Shown here piece after piece: positions 1 to 6,496 of a DNA stretch of 6,550 nucleotides. The first letter of the stretch is position 1. Each line of letters opens with the position of its first letter. The DNA is taken from the NCBI GenBank assembly GCA_028283985.1, contig JANQSQ010000470.1:1-6550 (forward strand). The letters are read 5' to 3'. The DNA comes from Rhodothermales bacterium. Its GTDB lineage: Bacteria; Bacteroidota; Rhodothermia; Rhodothermales; VXPQ01. The position numbers and the translations under genes are program-made. The notes under the pieces are model-generated. The model was not told the DNA's origin, ran no database searches, and saw only the letters and a list, made by a program, of their open reading frames with translations.

Positions 1-1
1 T

Positions 2-841
2 CAAGAGGCTGTGGATGTGTTTTTCGAGCAGGAGCGTCCGGATTTTGTGGTACTTGCCGCCGCGGTGGTCGGCGGCATTCTGGCGAACGAGCGATATCCG
101 TCGGATTTTATCTCCGACAATATTGCCATTCAGTCGAATGTCATTCGCGCTGCGCACAAATACGGCGTACGGCGGCTTGTTTTTCTTGGAAGTTCGTGCA
201 TTTATCCGAAGCATGCACCGCAACCCATGCCCGAGGAGTGTATCCTGACGGGACCCCTTGAACCCACAAACCAGTGGTACGCCGTGGCGAAGATCGCCGG
301 CGCCAGAACATGCGAAGCGTATCGGAAGCAATACGGGGATGATTTCGTTACGTTAATGCCAACGAATTTGTACGGCCCGAATGACAATTTCGATCCGGAA
401 ACGTCGCATGTTCCGGCGGCCTTGTTGCGAAGATTTCACGAGGCAAAGCGCGTTGGAGCCCCGGATGCGCCGGTGACGCTTTGGGGGACCGGGACGCCGC
501 GACGCGAATTCATGTATGTGGACGATCTGGCGGATGCGATCGTCTACGTACTGGGCCTGCCGGCGGACAGGTTGTATGCAACGGCAAGCGACGGCATGCT
601 TAACGTAGGCGTTGGGGAGGATATCTCCATCACAGAATTGGCCGAAATCATCCGGGACGTGGTGGGCAGCGAAAGCGCTATACTTTACGACACGACCCGG
701 CCGGACGGTACGCCGCGCAAACTCATGGATGTTTCCCGGATGAACAACCTTGGCTGGAGTGCCCGGACCTCTATACGGGATGGGTTTTCGAAAACATATG
801 CCTGGTATCTGGACCATGCACTAAAAGAAGTGGAGGCGTGA
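2..841 (+). CDS. fcl: GDP-L-fucose synthase, 5'-truncated by window edge
   Basis: This enzyme is the bifunctional 3,5-epimerase/4-reductase that turns GDP-4-keto-6-deoxy-D-mannose into GDP-L-fucose in the cytoplasm, using NADPH. The reading frame is open back to base 2, so the gene starts before the window. By alignment in memory with the 321-residue E. coli protein, about 43 N-terminal residues, including the GxxG nucleotide-binding loop, are missing. Visible hallmarks are AAAVVGG, GSSCIYP (serine codon 191-193 and cysteine codon 197-199, equivalent to E. coli Ser107 and Cys109), and WYAVAKIAG with the SDR Tyr (278-280) and Lys (290-292). PTNLYGPNDNF is also present, as are SHVPAALLRRFHEA with the catalytic-type His (407-409), GTGTPRREFMYVDDLA, and a C-terminal PDGTPRKLMDVSR. 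The stop overlaps the next start by 4 nt. Its usual partner gmd lies 3.3 kb downstream. Family assignment is very secure. Confidence 0.96.
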   Translation, partial: QEAVDVFFEQERPDFVVLAAAVVGGILANERYPSDFISDNIAIQSNVIRAAHKYGVRRLVFLGSSCIYPKHAPQPMPEECILTGPLEPTNQWYAVAKIAGARTCEAYRKQYGDDFVTLMPTNLYGPNDNFDPETSHVPAALLRRFHEAKRVGAPDAPVTLWGTGTPRREFMYVDDLADAIVYVLGLPADRLYATASDGMLNVGVGEDISITELAEIIRDVVGSESAILYDTTRPDGTPRKLMDVSRMNNLGWSARTSIRDGFSKTYAWYLDHALKEVEA

Positions 842-1689
842 TTCGTACTAAACACATACAATATGTATTCTTGCCGGTGTTTATGTGTATGGGTAGCGCA
901 TGTGGCATGTCGGAGGAAGAGCCCGAGCCTCTTCCCGAGCTACAAGTTTGCGAAATAGGCGATCTGGTATGGAGTGACGAATTCGATGAGGATGGTCTTC
1001 CCAACGCCTCGAAGTGGCGCTATGACGTCGGGGGCCACGGATGGGGCAATCAGGAGTTGCAGTATTATACTTCGTCGCGTTCGGAGAATGCCCGGGTCGA
1101 GAACGGGAACCTGATCATCGAAGCGCGCAAGGAATCCTGGAGCGGCAGCGATTACACTTCAACCCGTTTGCTTTCGAGAGCGGAATGGACATACGGGCGG
1201 TTCGAGGCCAGTGCCATCCTGCCGTCCGGCAAGGGAACATGGCCCGCCATATGGATGCTGCCGGATCTGCAAAAATATGGAGGATGGCCCCGGGCCGGCG
1301 AGATTGACATCATGGAGCATGTAGGGTTTAACCCGGACCAGGTGCATTCCACGGTACATACCGATGCATACAATCATACGAAGGGCACGCACCGGGGCGC
1401 GTCCATTGCAGTACCGACGGCCCGTTCGGAATTCAATGTGTATGCGGTGGAATGGACGCCGTCGGAGATACGCGGCTATGTCAATGAAACGCAGTATTTT
1501 GAGTTTCGGAACGAGCGGTTAACCAATTCGGAGGCCGATGCCCGGCACTGGCCGTTCGATCACCCGTTCCATTTGATTTTCAACATTGCCGTTGGTGGGA
1601 CCTGGGGTGGGCAACAGGGGATAGATCCCGACATTTGGCCCCAGCGCCTGCAGGTTGATTATGTGCGCGTGTACGGATGCGATTCCTGA
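838..1689 (+). CDS. GH16 endo-beta-glucanase (laminarinase-type), predicted lipoprotein
   Basis: This is a glycoside hydrolase family 16 enzyme, expected to cleave internal beta-1,3 or mixed beta-1,3/1,4 glucan bonds with retention of configuration. The 283-residue product opens with a short basic segment and a hydrophobic stretch. These end in GSAC, a plausible though non-ideal lipobox with Cys22, followed by an acidic linker rich in Glu and Pro (about 25-34). That arrangement suggests a lipoprotein exported to the envelope. The catalytic domain runs from about 42 to 281: WSDEF near the start, GWGNQELQYYT (68-78), SGKGTWPAIWMLP (130-142), and the signature GEIDIMEH with nucleophile Glu155, Asp157 and acid/base Glu160. 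NIAVGGTWGG (249-258) and DYVRVYG close the fold. Cys38 and Cys281 are the only other cysteines in the mature protein and flank the domain. The GTG start at 838 sits in GTGA, overlapping the fcl stop; it is the start that gives a full signal peptide. The natural substrate is unknown. Confidence 0.92.
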   Translation: MIRTKHIQYVFLPVFMCMGSACGMSEEEPEPLPELQVCEIGDLVWSDEFDEDGLPNASKWRYDVGGHGWGNQELQYYTSSRSENARVENGNLIIEARKESWSGSDYTSTRLLSRAEWTYGRFEASAILPSGKGTWPAIWMLPDLQKYGGWPRAGEIDIMEHVGFNPDQVHSTVHTDAYNHTKGTHRGASIAVPTARSEFNVYAVEWTPSEIRGYVNETQYFEFRNERLTNSEADARHWPFDHPFHLIFNIAVGGTWGGQQGIDPDIWPQRLQVDYVRVYGCDS

Positions 1690-1726
1690 TGCACGTGTTC
1701 CGGTTTTTCGTTCCCCCTATGTTTTT

Positions 1727-2710
1727 ATGCACAACTTTGCTATCACCGGCGTGGCCGGTTATATCGCCCCACGGCATTTGAAGGCCATTAAGGATACGGG
1801 CAACCATTTACTGGCTGCTATCGATCCGCACGATTCAGCGGGTATACTTGATCGGTATTTTCCGGACGCCGCTTTTTTTACCGAGATAGAGCGGTTTGAT
1901 CGCCATCTCGAAAAACTTCGGCGGGAAAAGGAATCCCGGCAATTGCATTACCTCTCCATCTGTTCGCCGAACCATTTGCATGATGCGCATATTCGTCTTG
2001 CCTTGCGTCTGGGCGCCAACGCACTCTGCGAAAAGCCGCTTGTTCTGAAACCGTCCAATCTTGATTATTTGCAGAAATTCGAAGAAGAACATCCCGGAAC
2101 GGTGTATACCGTACTTCAATTGCGTCTGCATCCGGATATTCTGGCCTTGCGCGCACGGCTGCAACAGCAAACGGATCGTCGGCACAGTGTACGCCTTACC
2201 TATGTTACTTCACGCGGCACCTGGTATCGGTATTCATGGAAAGGAGATGACGAAAAGTCCGGCGGTATCGCGATGAACATCGGAATTCATTTTTTCGATT
2301 TGCTGATGTGGTTGTTCGGTGAGGTTGAAGGGCACCGCATTCACGTTATGGAAGCACAGCGCGCCGGCGGCCTGCTGGCGCTGAAGAACGCGGATGTGCA
2401 GTGGTTTCTATCGATAGACGAGCGCGATATACCGGATGAGGTCAGGGGCCTGCAGCGAACGTACCGATCCATTGAGGTCGATGGCAGAGAGGTTGAATTT
2501 TCCAATCGATTCGATGATCTGCATACGCGTGTGTACGAAGAGACGCTTGCAGGACACGGTTTTCGGATTGAAGACATTCGACCTGCGATCGAGTTAGTGG
2601 ACGCCATCCGTTTGGTCAAGCCCGTGAAGGTGTTTTTGGGGGATGCACACCCGATGTCTACCGGGTTCAAATCGTCGGAATCACGAGAACGAGTACGCCA
2701 TACGCGGTAA
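1727..2710 (+). CDS. wlbA: UDP-N-acetyl-2-amino-2-deoxyglucuronate 3-dehydrogenase (WlbA/WbpB family)
   Basis: This is a Gfo/Idh/MocA-family NAD-dependent oxidoreductase. WlbA/WbpB oxidises UDP-GlcNAcA at C3, giving the 3-keto sugar that an aminotransferase then converts on the way to diacetamido-uronic acids such as UDP-ManNAc(3NAc)A. The 327-residue product begins HNFAITGVAGYIAPRHLKAIKDTG, typical of the subfamily (Gly8 and Gly11 in the cofactor loop). It continues with YLSICSPNHLH (75-85), CEKPL with the family's catalytic Lys103, TSRGTWYRYSWKGD (161-174), and NIGIHFFDLL with the catalytic-type His188. The C-terminal half carries WFLSID and TYRSIEVDG, both characteristic of WlbA. ATG 1727 is chosen because homologues begin there. 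The frame is open back to 1655, but that would add 24 unrelated residues overlapping the GH16 gene. No Shine-Dalgarno is visible. The last 30 or so residues form a less conserved tail. Substrate is inferred from family; the symbol wbpB would fit equally well. Confidence 0.88.
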   Translation: MHNFAITGVAGYIAPRHLKAIKDTGNHLLAAIDPHDSAGILDRYFPDAAFFTEIERFDRHLEKLRREKESRQLHYLSICSPNHLHDAHIRLALRLGANALCEKPLVLKPSNLDYLQKFEEEHPGTVYTVLQLRLHPDILALRARLQQQTDRRHSVRLTYVTSRGTWYRYSWKGDDEKSGGIAMNIGIHFFDLLMWLFGEVEGHRIHVMEAQRAGGLLALKNADVQWFLSIDERDIPDEVRGLQRTYRSIEVDGREVEFSNRFDDLHTRVYEETLAGHGFRIEDIRPAIELVDAIRLVKPVKVFLGDAHPMSTGFKSSESRERVRHTR

Positions 2711-2715
2711 ACGCA

Positions 2716-4107
2716 GTGAAACTTGGAGTAATCGGTACGGGGTATGTGGGCCTGGTAACAGGTACGTGTTTTGCCGAGATGGGCAACGACGTCATTTGTG
2801 TGGATGTCGATGCGCAGAAGGTGGCGCAGCTCCGTGCAGGACACATTACGATTTTCGAACCCGGTCTGGAGATATTTTTTGAACGGAACATTCGCGAGGG
2901 GCGTCTTCGCTTTACGCTGGATCTTGAAGAGGCGGTGTACGGATGCGACGTGATTTTTATGGCCCTTCCGACCCCCCCGAATGAAGACGGTTCTGCCGAC
3001 CTTTCCTATGTGCTCGGCGTAGCGGCCGATATCGCCGCATTGCTTCGCAAGGCTTCGGCCCGCACGTATAAGATCATTGTGAACAAAAGCACGGTACCGG
3101 TCGGGACGGCGGATCGTACACGAGAGACTCTTATGGACGGAGGGTTGGTTCCCGGCATGGATTTCGATGTGGTGTCGAACCCGGAGTTTTTGCGCGAAGG
3201 CGCAGCGGTGGAGGATTTTATGAAGCCTGACCGTGTGGTGATAGGTACATCGTCCCCCAAAGCGGCCGAGACGCTGGTCCAGATCTACGAACCCTTTGTG
3301 CGCCAGGGCAACCCCATTATGGTGATGGACGAACGTTCGGCGGAACTGACGAAATATGCGGCAAATGCTTTTCTTGCGACCAAGATCACGTTTATGAATG
3401 AAATTGCGAATCTGTGCGAGCGGGTGGGCGCCAACGTTGACCATATTCGCGCCGGGATTGGTGCCGACAACCGCATCGGGAAGCACTTTTTGTATGCCGG
3501 GATCGGGTTCGGAGGAAGTTGTTTTCCCAAGGACATTCACGCGTTACGTCACACCGCGGAAGAACATTCGTATGATTTTCGCATTTTGCGCGCAGTGACC
3601 CAGGTAAATGAGCGCCAGCGTGGAATTCCTGCGGAGCTCGTGCGCACGTATTTTGCAAAGGATAAAAATGGACTCTCGTCCGGAGAAGCGCTTGCCGGTC
3701 GGACCATTGCGGTCTGGGGGCTTTCGTTCAAGCCGAATACCGACGATGTGCGCGAGGCGCCATCGCATGTAGTGATCCGCAAACTGCTTGCCGACGGGGC
3801 GCATGTTCGGGCATTCGATCCCGAAGCTATAGATGCGGCGCGGCAAAGTCTGGGCGACGCCGTACAATACTCCCGGGATATGTACGAAGTGCTTCTGGGC
3901 GCTGACGCACTTGTCGTGTGCACCGAATGGCACGAGTTCAGGCGCCCCGATTTCGAAAGAATGAAGGAATGCATGAAGCAACCGGTCATTTTCGATGGTC
4001 GCAACGTTTACGACCCGAAACGCATAGCGGAAATCGGATTCGATTATTTTAGCGTGGGCAGGCCGCACGTTCCGGTCCGCAATGCAGCCGTCCGGAATGT
4101 TTCATGA
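2716..4107 (+). CDS. ugd: UDP-glucose 6-dehydrogenase
   Basis: This enzyme oxidises UDP-glucose twice with NAD+ to UDP-glucuronate in the cytoplasm. The 463-residue product has the three expected parts. The N-terminal NAD domain contains GTGYVG (Gly7, Gly9, Gly12), the acidic end of strand beta2 (DVD), LPTPP, and STVPVGT at 125-131. Next come NPEFLREG with Glu161 and the central helix ELTKYAANAFLATKI with Lys213. The catalytic loop GFGGSCFPKD has nucleophile Cys269. The C-terminal UDP-binding domain contains GLSFKPNTDDVREAPS (335-350). The GGSCFPKD form marks the UDP-glucose dehydrogenase branch, as opposed to the GGHCIPVDP form typical of UDP-HexNAc 6-dehydrogenases. The GTG at 2716 is used because it places the glycine-rich loop at the very N-terminus, as in homologues; no ATG is suitable. 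It starts 5 nt after the wlbA stop, so the two are likely co-translated. Its product is the substrate of the epimerase at 5288. Confidence 0.95.
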   Translation: MKLGVIGTGYVGLVTGTCFAEMGNDVICVDVDAQKVAQLRAGHITIFEPGLEIFFERNIREGRLRFTLDLEEAVYGCDVIFMALPTPPNEDGSADLSYVLGVAADIAALLRKASARTYKIIVNKSTVPVGTADRTRETLMDGGLVPGMDFDVVSNPEFLREGAAVEDFMKPDRVVIGTSSPKAAETLVQIYEPFVRQGNPIMVMDERSAELTKYAANAFLATKITFMNEIANLCERVGANVDHIRAGIGADNRIGKHFLYAGIGFGGSCFPKDIHALRHTAEEHSYDFRILRAVTQVNERQRGIPAELVRTYFAKDKNGLSSGEALAGRTIAVWGLSFKPNTDDVREAPSHVVIRKLLADGAHVRAFDPEAIDAARQSLGDAVQYSRDMYEVLLGADALVVCTEWHEFRRPDFERMKECMKQPVIFDGRNVYDPKRIAEIGFDYFSVGRPHVPVRNAAVRNVS

Positions 4108-4156
4108 CAGGCGGGTCACCACAGGCTTTCGCTTTCCAGTACCCAAACCACAACGT

Positions 4157-5233
4157 ATGTCTACAGTGAAAAAAGCCCTCATCACGGGTATTACCGGCCA
4201 GGACGGCGCGTATCTTGCCGAATTGCTTCTTGACAAGGGGTATGAGGTGCACGGTCTCCGGCGACGCCTCAGCCGTCCCAATACGCAGCGAATAGATCAC
4301 TTGATCGAGGATACGTCCACACGGCCTCAGGGATTGATTCTGCACCATGGGGATATGGCGGATTCGACGCGGCTTACTCATATCATTCGTTCGGTACAGC
4401 CGGACGAGGTCTATAATCTCGCGGCCCAAAGCCATGTGCAGGTGAGCTTTGAAGCCCCGGAATACACCACGGATGTGGATGCGCTGGGAACGTTGCGTTT
4501 GCTTGAAGCGATTCGCCTGCTTGGGATGGGGGACCGTGTCCGGTTCTACCAGGCGTCTACCTCTGAACTTTTCGGGCAGGTAGTTGAAATTCCCCAGAAT
4601 GAGAACACGCCGTTTTATCCTCGCAGTCCCTATGGGGTCTCCAAGTTATATGCCTATTGGATCACCGTGAATTACAGGGAGGCATATGGAATGTATGCAT
4701 GCAACGGCATCCTGTTTAACCATGAGAGCCCGCGGCGCGGCGAAATGTTTGTGACCCGTAAGGTTACGCGATCGGCGGCGCGCATCGCGCTCGGCGTCGA
4801 CGACCGGCTGTACCTCGGCAATCTGGAGGCCCGTCGGGATTGGGGGCATGCGAAAGACTATGTGGATGCAATATGGCGTATTCTTCAGCAGGATGAACCG
4901 GAAGACTTCGTGGTAGCCACGGGTAAGATCCATACGGTGCGTCAGGTGTGTGAAATGGCTTTTGGCTACACGGGTATCGATCTTCGCTGGGAAGGGGAGG
5001 GCGTCGAAGAAAAAGGATACGACAGCAAGACCGGCGCTTTAATCGTGGAAGTCGATCCGAACTTTTTTCGTCCCGCAGAAGTCAATTTTCTGCAGGGGGA
5101 CGCCTCCAGGGCACGCGAAAAGTTGGGGTGGATCCCTCGCTACTCGTTACAGGAAATGATCGAGGAGATGGTGGAGCACGACCTTGCGTTAGCGGGTAAG
5201 GGCCAGGTGAGTGCAGTGGGGCAAAACGGATAA
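4157..5233 (+). CDS. gmd: GDP-mannose 4,6-dehydratase
   Basis: This SDR enzyme converts GDP-D-mannose to GDP-4-keto-6-deoxy-D-mannose, the substrate of the fucose synthase at the start of the window. With the ATG at 4157 the product is 358 residues, close to the family norm of about 370. It begins directly with KKALITGITGQDGAYLAELLL, giving the Gly11/Gly14/Gly17 cofactor loop. Further hallmarks are LRRRLSRPNTQRID (34-47), HHGDMAD, YNLAAQSHVQVSFE, and ASTSELFG with Thr135 and Glu137. SPYGVSKLYAYW supplies Tyr159 and Lys163, followed by NHESPRRGEMFVTRKVTR (188-205), RDWGHAKDYV, VEEKGYDS and RPAEVNFLQGD. The frame opens earlier, at ATG 4082, but that would overlap the ugd end and add 25 residues that homologues lack. 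The gap from ugd is 49 nt and no Shine-Dalgarno is visible. E. coli-type enzymes have SSFNT where this one has SRPNT in the NADP-loop region, a small deviation of unknown effect. Confidence 0.96.
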   Translation: MSTVKKALITGITGQDGAYLAELLLDKGYEVHGLRRRLSRPNTQRIDHLIEDTSTRPQGLILHHGDMADSTRLTHIIRSVQPDEVYNLAAQSHVQVSFEAPEYTTDVDALGTLRLLEAIRLLGMGDRVRFYQASTSELFGQVVEIPQNENTPFYPRSPYGVSKLYAYWITVNYREAYGMYACNGILFNHESPRRGEMFVTRKVTRSAARIALGVDDRLYLGNLEARRDWGHAKDYVDAIWRILQQDEPEDFVVATGKIHTVRQVCEMAFGYTGIDLRWEGEGVEEKGYDSKTGALIVEVDPNFFRPAEVNFLQGDASRAREKLGWIPRYSLQEMIEEMVEHDLALAGKGQVSAVGQNG

Positions 5234-5287
5234 CGGTACATCGTCTCTTGCGTGGCTGCACACGCCCTGATCACCGGTTTGTAAAGC

Positions 5288-6262
5288 ATGGCCCATTATC
5301 TCGTAACAGGCGCCGCCGGGTTTATTGCATCGAAGGTGGTTGAGTTGTTGCTCAACGATGGGCATACGGTTACAGGGCTCGATAATCTCAACGATGCGTA
5401 CGACGTGCGTTTGAAACAATGGCGGCTGCAACGCCTGCGTTGCCCGGGATTCGATTTTCGCGAACTGGACATATGTGACAGGGATACGCTTCGGGAACAG
5501 GTTTTTGAAGGGGCGTCTGTTGATGCGGTGATCAATCTGGCTGCACGGGCAGGCGTCAGGCAGTCCGTTGCGGATCCTCATCTGTATATACAGACCAATG
5601 TGGAGGGGGCGTTGACGTTGTTGGAATGTTGCAGGACGTTTGGCGTCGGGAAATTTGTGCAGGCCTCGACATCCGCCGTGTACGGCGCCTCGACGAAGAC
5701 GCCTTGCCGGGAAAACCAGCCGACGGATCAGCCTTTGTCCCCTTATGCCGCTTCGAAAAAGGCAGCGGAGGCCCTGTGCCATACCTATCATTGTCTGCAC
5801 GACATGGATATCGCCGTCTTGCGGTATTTTACGGTGTATGGGCCGGCCGGCCGGCCGGATATGGCGCCCCTTCGTTTTGTTCGCTGGATTGCGGAGGAAC
5901 AGCCTCTGACCGTTTACGGGGACGGCAGGCAGTCGCGGGATTTTACGTACATCGACGATGTGGCCCGCGGTACAATTATGGCTCTTGAACAGGTGGGATA
6001 CGAAGTGTTCAACCTCGGCTCCGACCAGCCGATCGTATTACGCGATGTGATCCGTATGTTTGAGGACCTTCTGGGCAAGAAGGCCCATCTTGTTTTTGCA
6101 GCCCGGCACAAAGCCGATGTGCCCGCCACCTGGGCGAACATTTCCAAAGCGGGCGCCCTGCTGGGATGGACTCCGCAGATCGATTTTGCGGAGGGGGCAA
6201 GTCGTTTGGCCGCGTGGTACGCCGAGCACCGAGACTGGGTGCGGACGATCCCGATGGATTAG
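5288..6262 (+). CDS. UDP-glucuronate 4-epimerase (NAD-dependent SDR epimerase)
   Basis: This extended-SDR enzyme is expected to interconvert UDP-glucuronate and UDP-galacturonate, as Cap1J, LpsL and plant GAE proteins do. The 324-residue product has the cofactor loop TGAAGFIAS (Gly8, Gly11, with Ala14 in place of the third glycine). It also has LDNLNDAYDVRLK (31-43), which is typical of the glucuronate 4-epimerase branch rather than GalE. Further motifs are NLAARAGVRQS (83-93), QASTSAVYG with Thr128, and SPYAASKKA with Tyr153 and Lys157. RYFTVYGPAGRPDMA (179-193) is also diagnostic, and RDFTYIDDV (217-225) and GWTPQIDFAEG follow near the C-terminus. ATG 5288 is chosen because it puts the glycine loop at residue 8. 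The gap from gmd is 54 nt without a clear Shine-Dalgarno. Having ugd two genes upstream supports UDP-glucuronate as substrate. The TAG stop coincides with the left edge of the inverted-repeat element. Another 4-epimerase specificity is possible but less likely. Confidence 0.9.
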   Translation: MAHYLVTGAAGFIASKVVELLLNDGHTVTGLDNLNDAYDVRLKQWRLQRLRCPGFDFRELDICDRDTLREQVFEGASVDAVINLAARAGVRQSVADPHLYIQTNVEGALTLLECCRTFGVGKFVQASTSAVYGASTKTPCRENQPTDQPLSPYAASKKAAEALCHTYHCLHDMDIAVLRYFTVYGPAGRPDMAPLRFVRWIAEEQPLTVYGDGRQSRDFTYIDDVARGTIMALEQVGYEVFNLGSDQPIVLRDVIRMFEDLLGKKAHLVFAARHKADVPATWANISKAGALLGWTPQIDFAEGASRLAAWYAEHRDWVRTIPMD

Positions 6263-6291
6263 GGCCTGTTGACACTATGCAGCGGCGCTCT
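6260..6291 (+). repeat. Left terminal inverted repeat of the element
   Basis: This arm pairs with 6497-6528. The outer 24 bases (6260-6283) are perfectly inverted against 6505-6528. A three-base difference follows (GGC at 6284-6286 facing ATT at 6502-6504, all transitions), and then GCTCT (6287-6291) matches AGAGC (6497-6501). Overall 29 of 32 positions match. The outermost TA is the probable target duplication, and bases 6260-6262 double as the TAG stop of the epimerase gene. Confidence 0.93.
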
Positions 6292-6390
6292 GCGGGGCCT
6301 CTTTTCCTGCCATGCGGCGTTGCCGCTCGCTTATGTGGCTGGGCCACACTGCGCTCGGGGCGCCTGGCCTGGCGGGAAAAGAGGCCCCGC
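6292..6390 (+). repeat. Internal long hairpin I of the element
   Basis: The arm 6292-6311 is complementary to 6371-6390 in 19 of 20 positions. The one exception (T6308 facing G6374) would be a G-U wobble in a + strand transcript, and A6312-T6370 adds one more pair. The arms are GC-rich and contain CCTCTTTTCC against GGAAAAGAGG (one base, T6308, lies next to this block). The 58-nt apical region holds a smaller hairpin, GTGGC (6335-6339) with GCCAC (6343-6347). No run of T follows the stem, so it is not a classic intrinsic terminator, though it could still impede transcription or exonucleases. Confidence 0.85.
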
Positions 6391-6398
6391 CCTTCGGG

Positions 6399-6495
6399 TT
6401 CCGCCGGTCACGGCGTCACTCTTTGTTGCTCGTCGCTCATTTGGAACCACTAAACTTCACTCCTCGCGCCTTGATTGACGCCGTGCCTGACGGAA
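6399..6495 (+). repeat. Internal long hairpin II of the element
   Basis: The arm 6399-6418 pairs with 6476-6495 in 17 of 20 positions, with an uninterrupted 10-bp block CACGGCGTCA/TGACGCCGTG (6409-6418 with 6476-6485). One of the three exceptions (G6406 facing T6488) would be a wobble pair in RNA; the others are C-A and T-C mismatches. The 57-nt apical region (6419-6475) is less GC-rich and has no further obvious pairing. It is the only part of the element not committed to a stem, so it is the likeliest site for any passenger or recognition sequence. Confidence 0.78.
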
Positions 6496-6496
6496 C

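Noticed and set aside
353..817. Antisense open frame of 154 codons opposite fcl
   Set aside because: It lies fully inside a conserved enzyme gene, and its product shows no motif or signal peptide.
1655..1726. N-terminal extension of the wlbA gene from 1655
   Set aside because: It runs through the conserved C-terminal strand of GH16 in another frame and adds residues unlike the family. The conserved N-terminus starts at ATG 1727.
1711..1730. TATGTTTT as a Bacteroidota-type -7 promoter element (TAnnTTTG)
   Set aside because: It lacks the final G and abuts the wlbA start codon, leaving no room for a leader. It also sits inside a close-packed operon.
2341..3540. Long antisense open frame of 399 codons opposite wlbA and ugd
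   Set aside because: It lies wholly opposite two securely identified genes. Its translation has no recognisable domain and is rich in Arg and His, as expected from reverse frames of GC-rich genes.
4082..4156. N-terminal extension of gmd from the upstream ATG
   Set aside because: It would overlap the end of ugd and add 25 residues absent from the family. ATG 4157 places the glycine-rich loop at the normal distance from the start.
5841..5858. Run of GGCC units in the epimerase gene, resembling a tandem repeat or palindrome
   Set aside because: It is explained by the codons for the conserved G-P-A-G-R-P motif in a GC-rich gene and needs no other explanation.
6269..6274. TTGACA in the element ends as a possible -35 promoter box
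   Set aside because: Both copies point inward, no -10-like sequence follows at suitable spacing, and the sequence is part of the inverted repeat.
6292..6390. Hairpin I as an intrinsic terminator
   Set aside because: The stem is strong but is followed by CCTTCGGG and no T-tract, so the classic signature is missing; a blocking role remains possible but unsupported.
6166..6478. Small + strand frames of 95 and 69 codons spanning the element
   Set aside because: They run through hairpin arms or the end of the epimerase gene, have atypical Arg/Cys/Gly-rich composition and no start context or motif.
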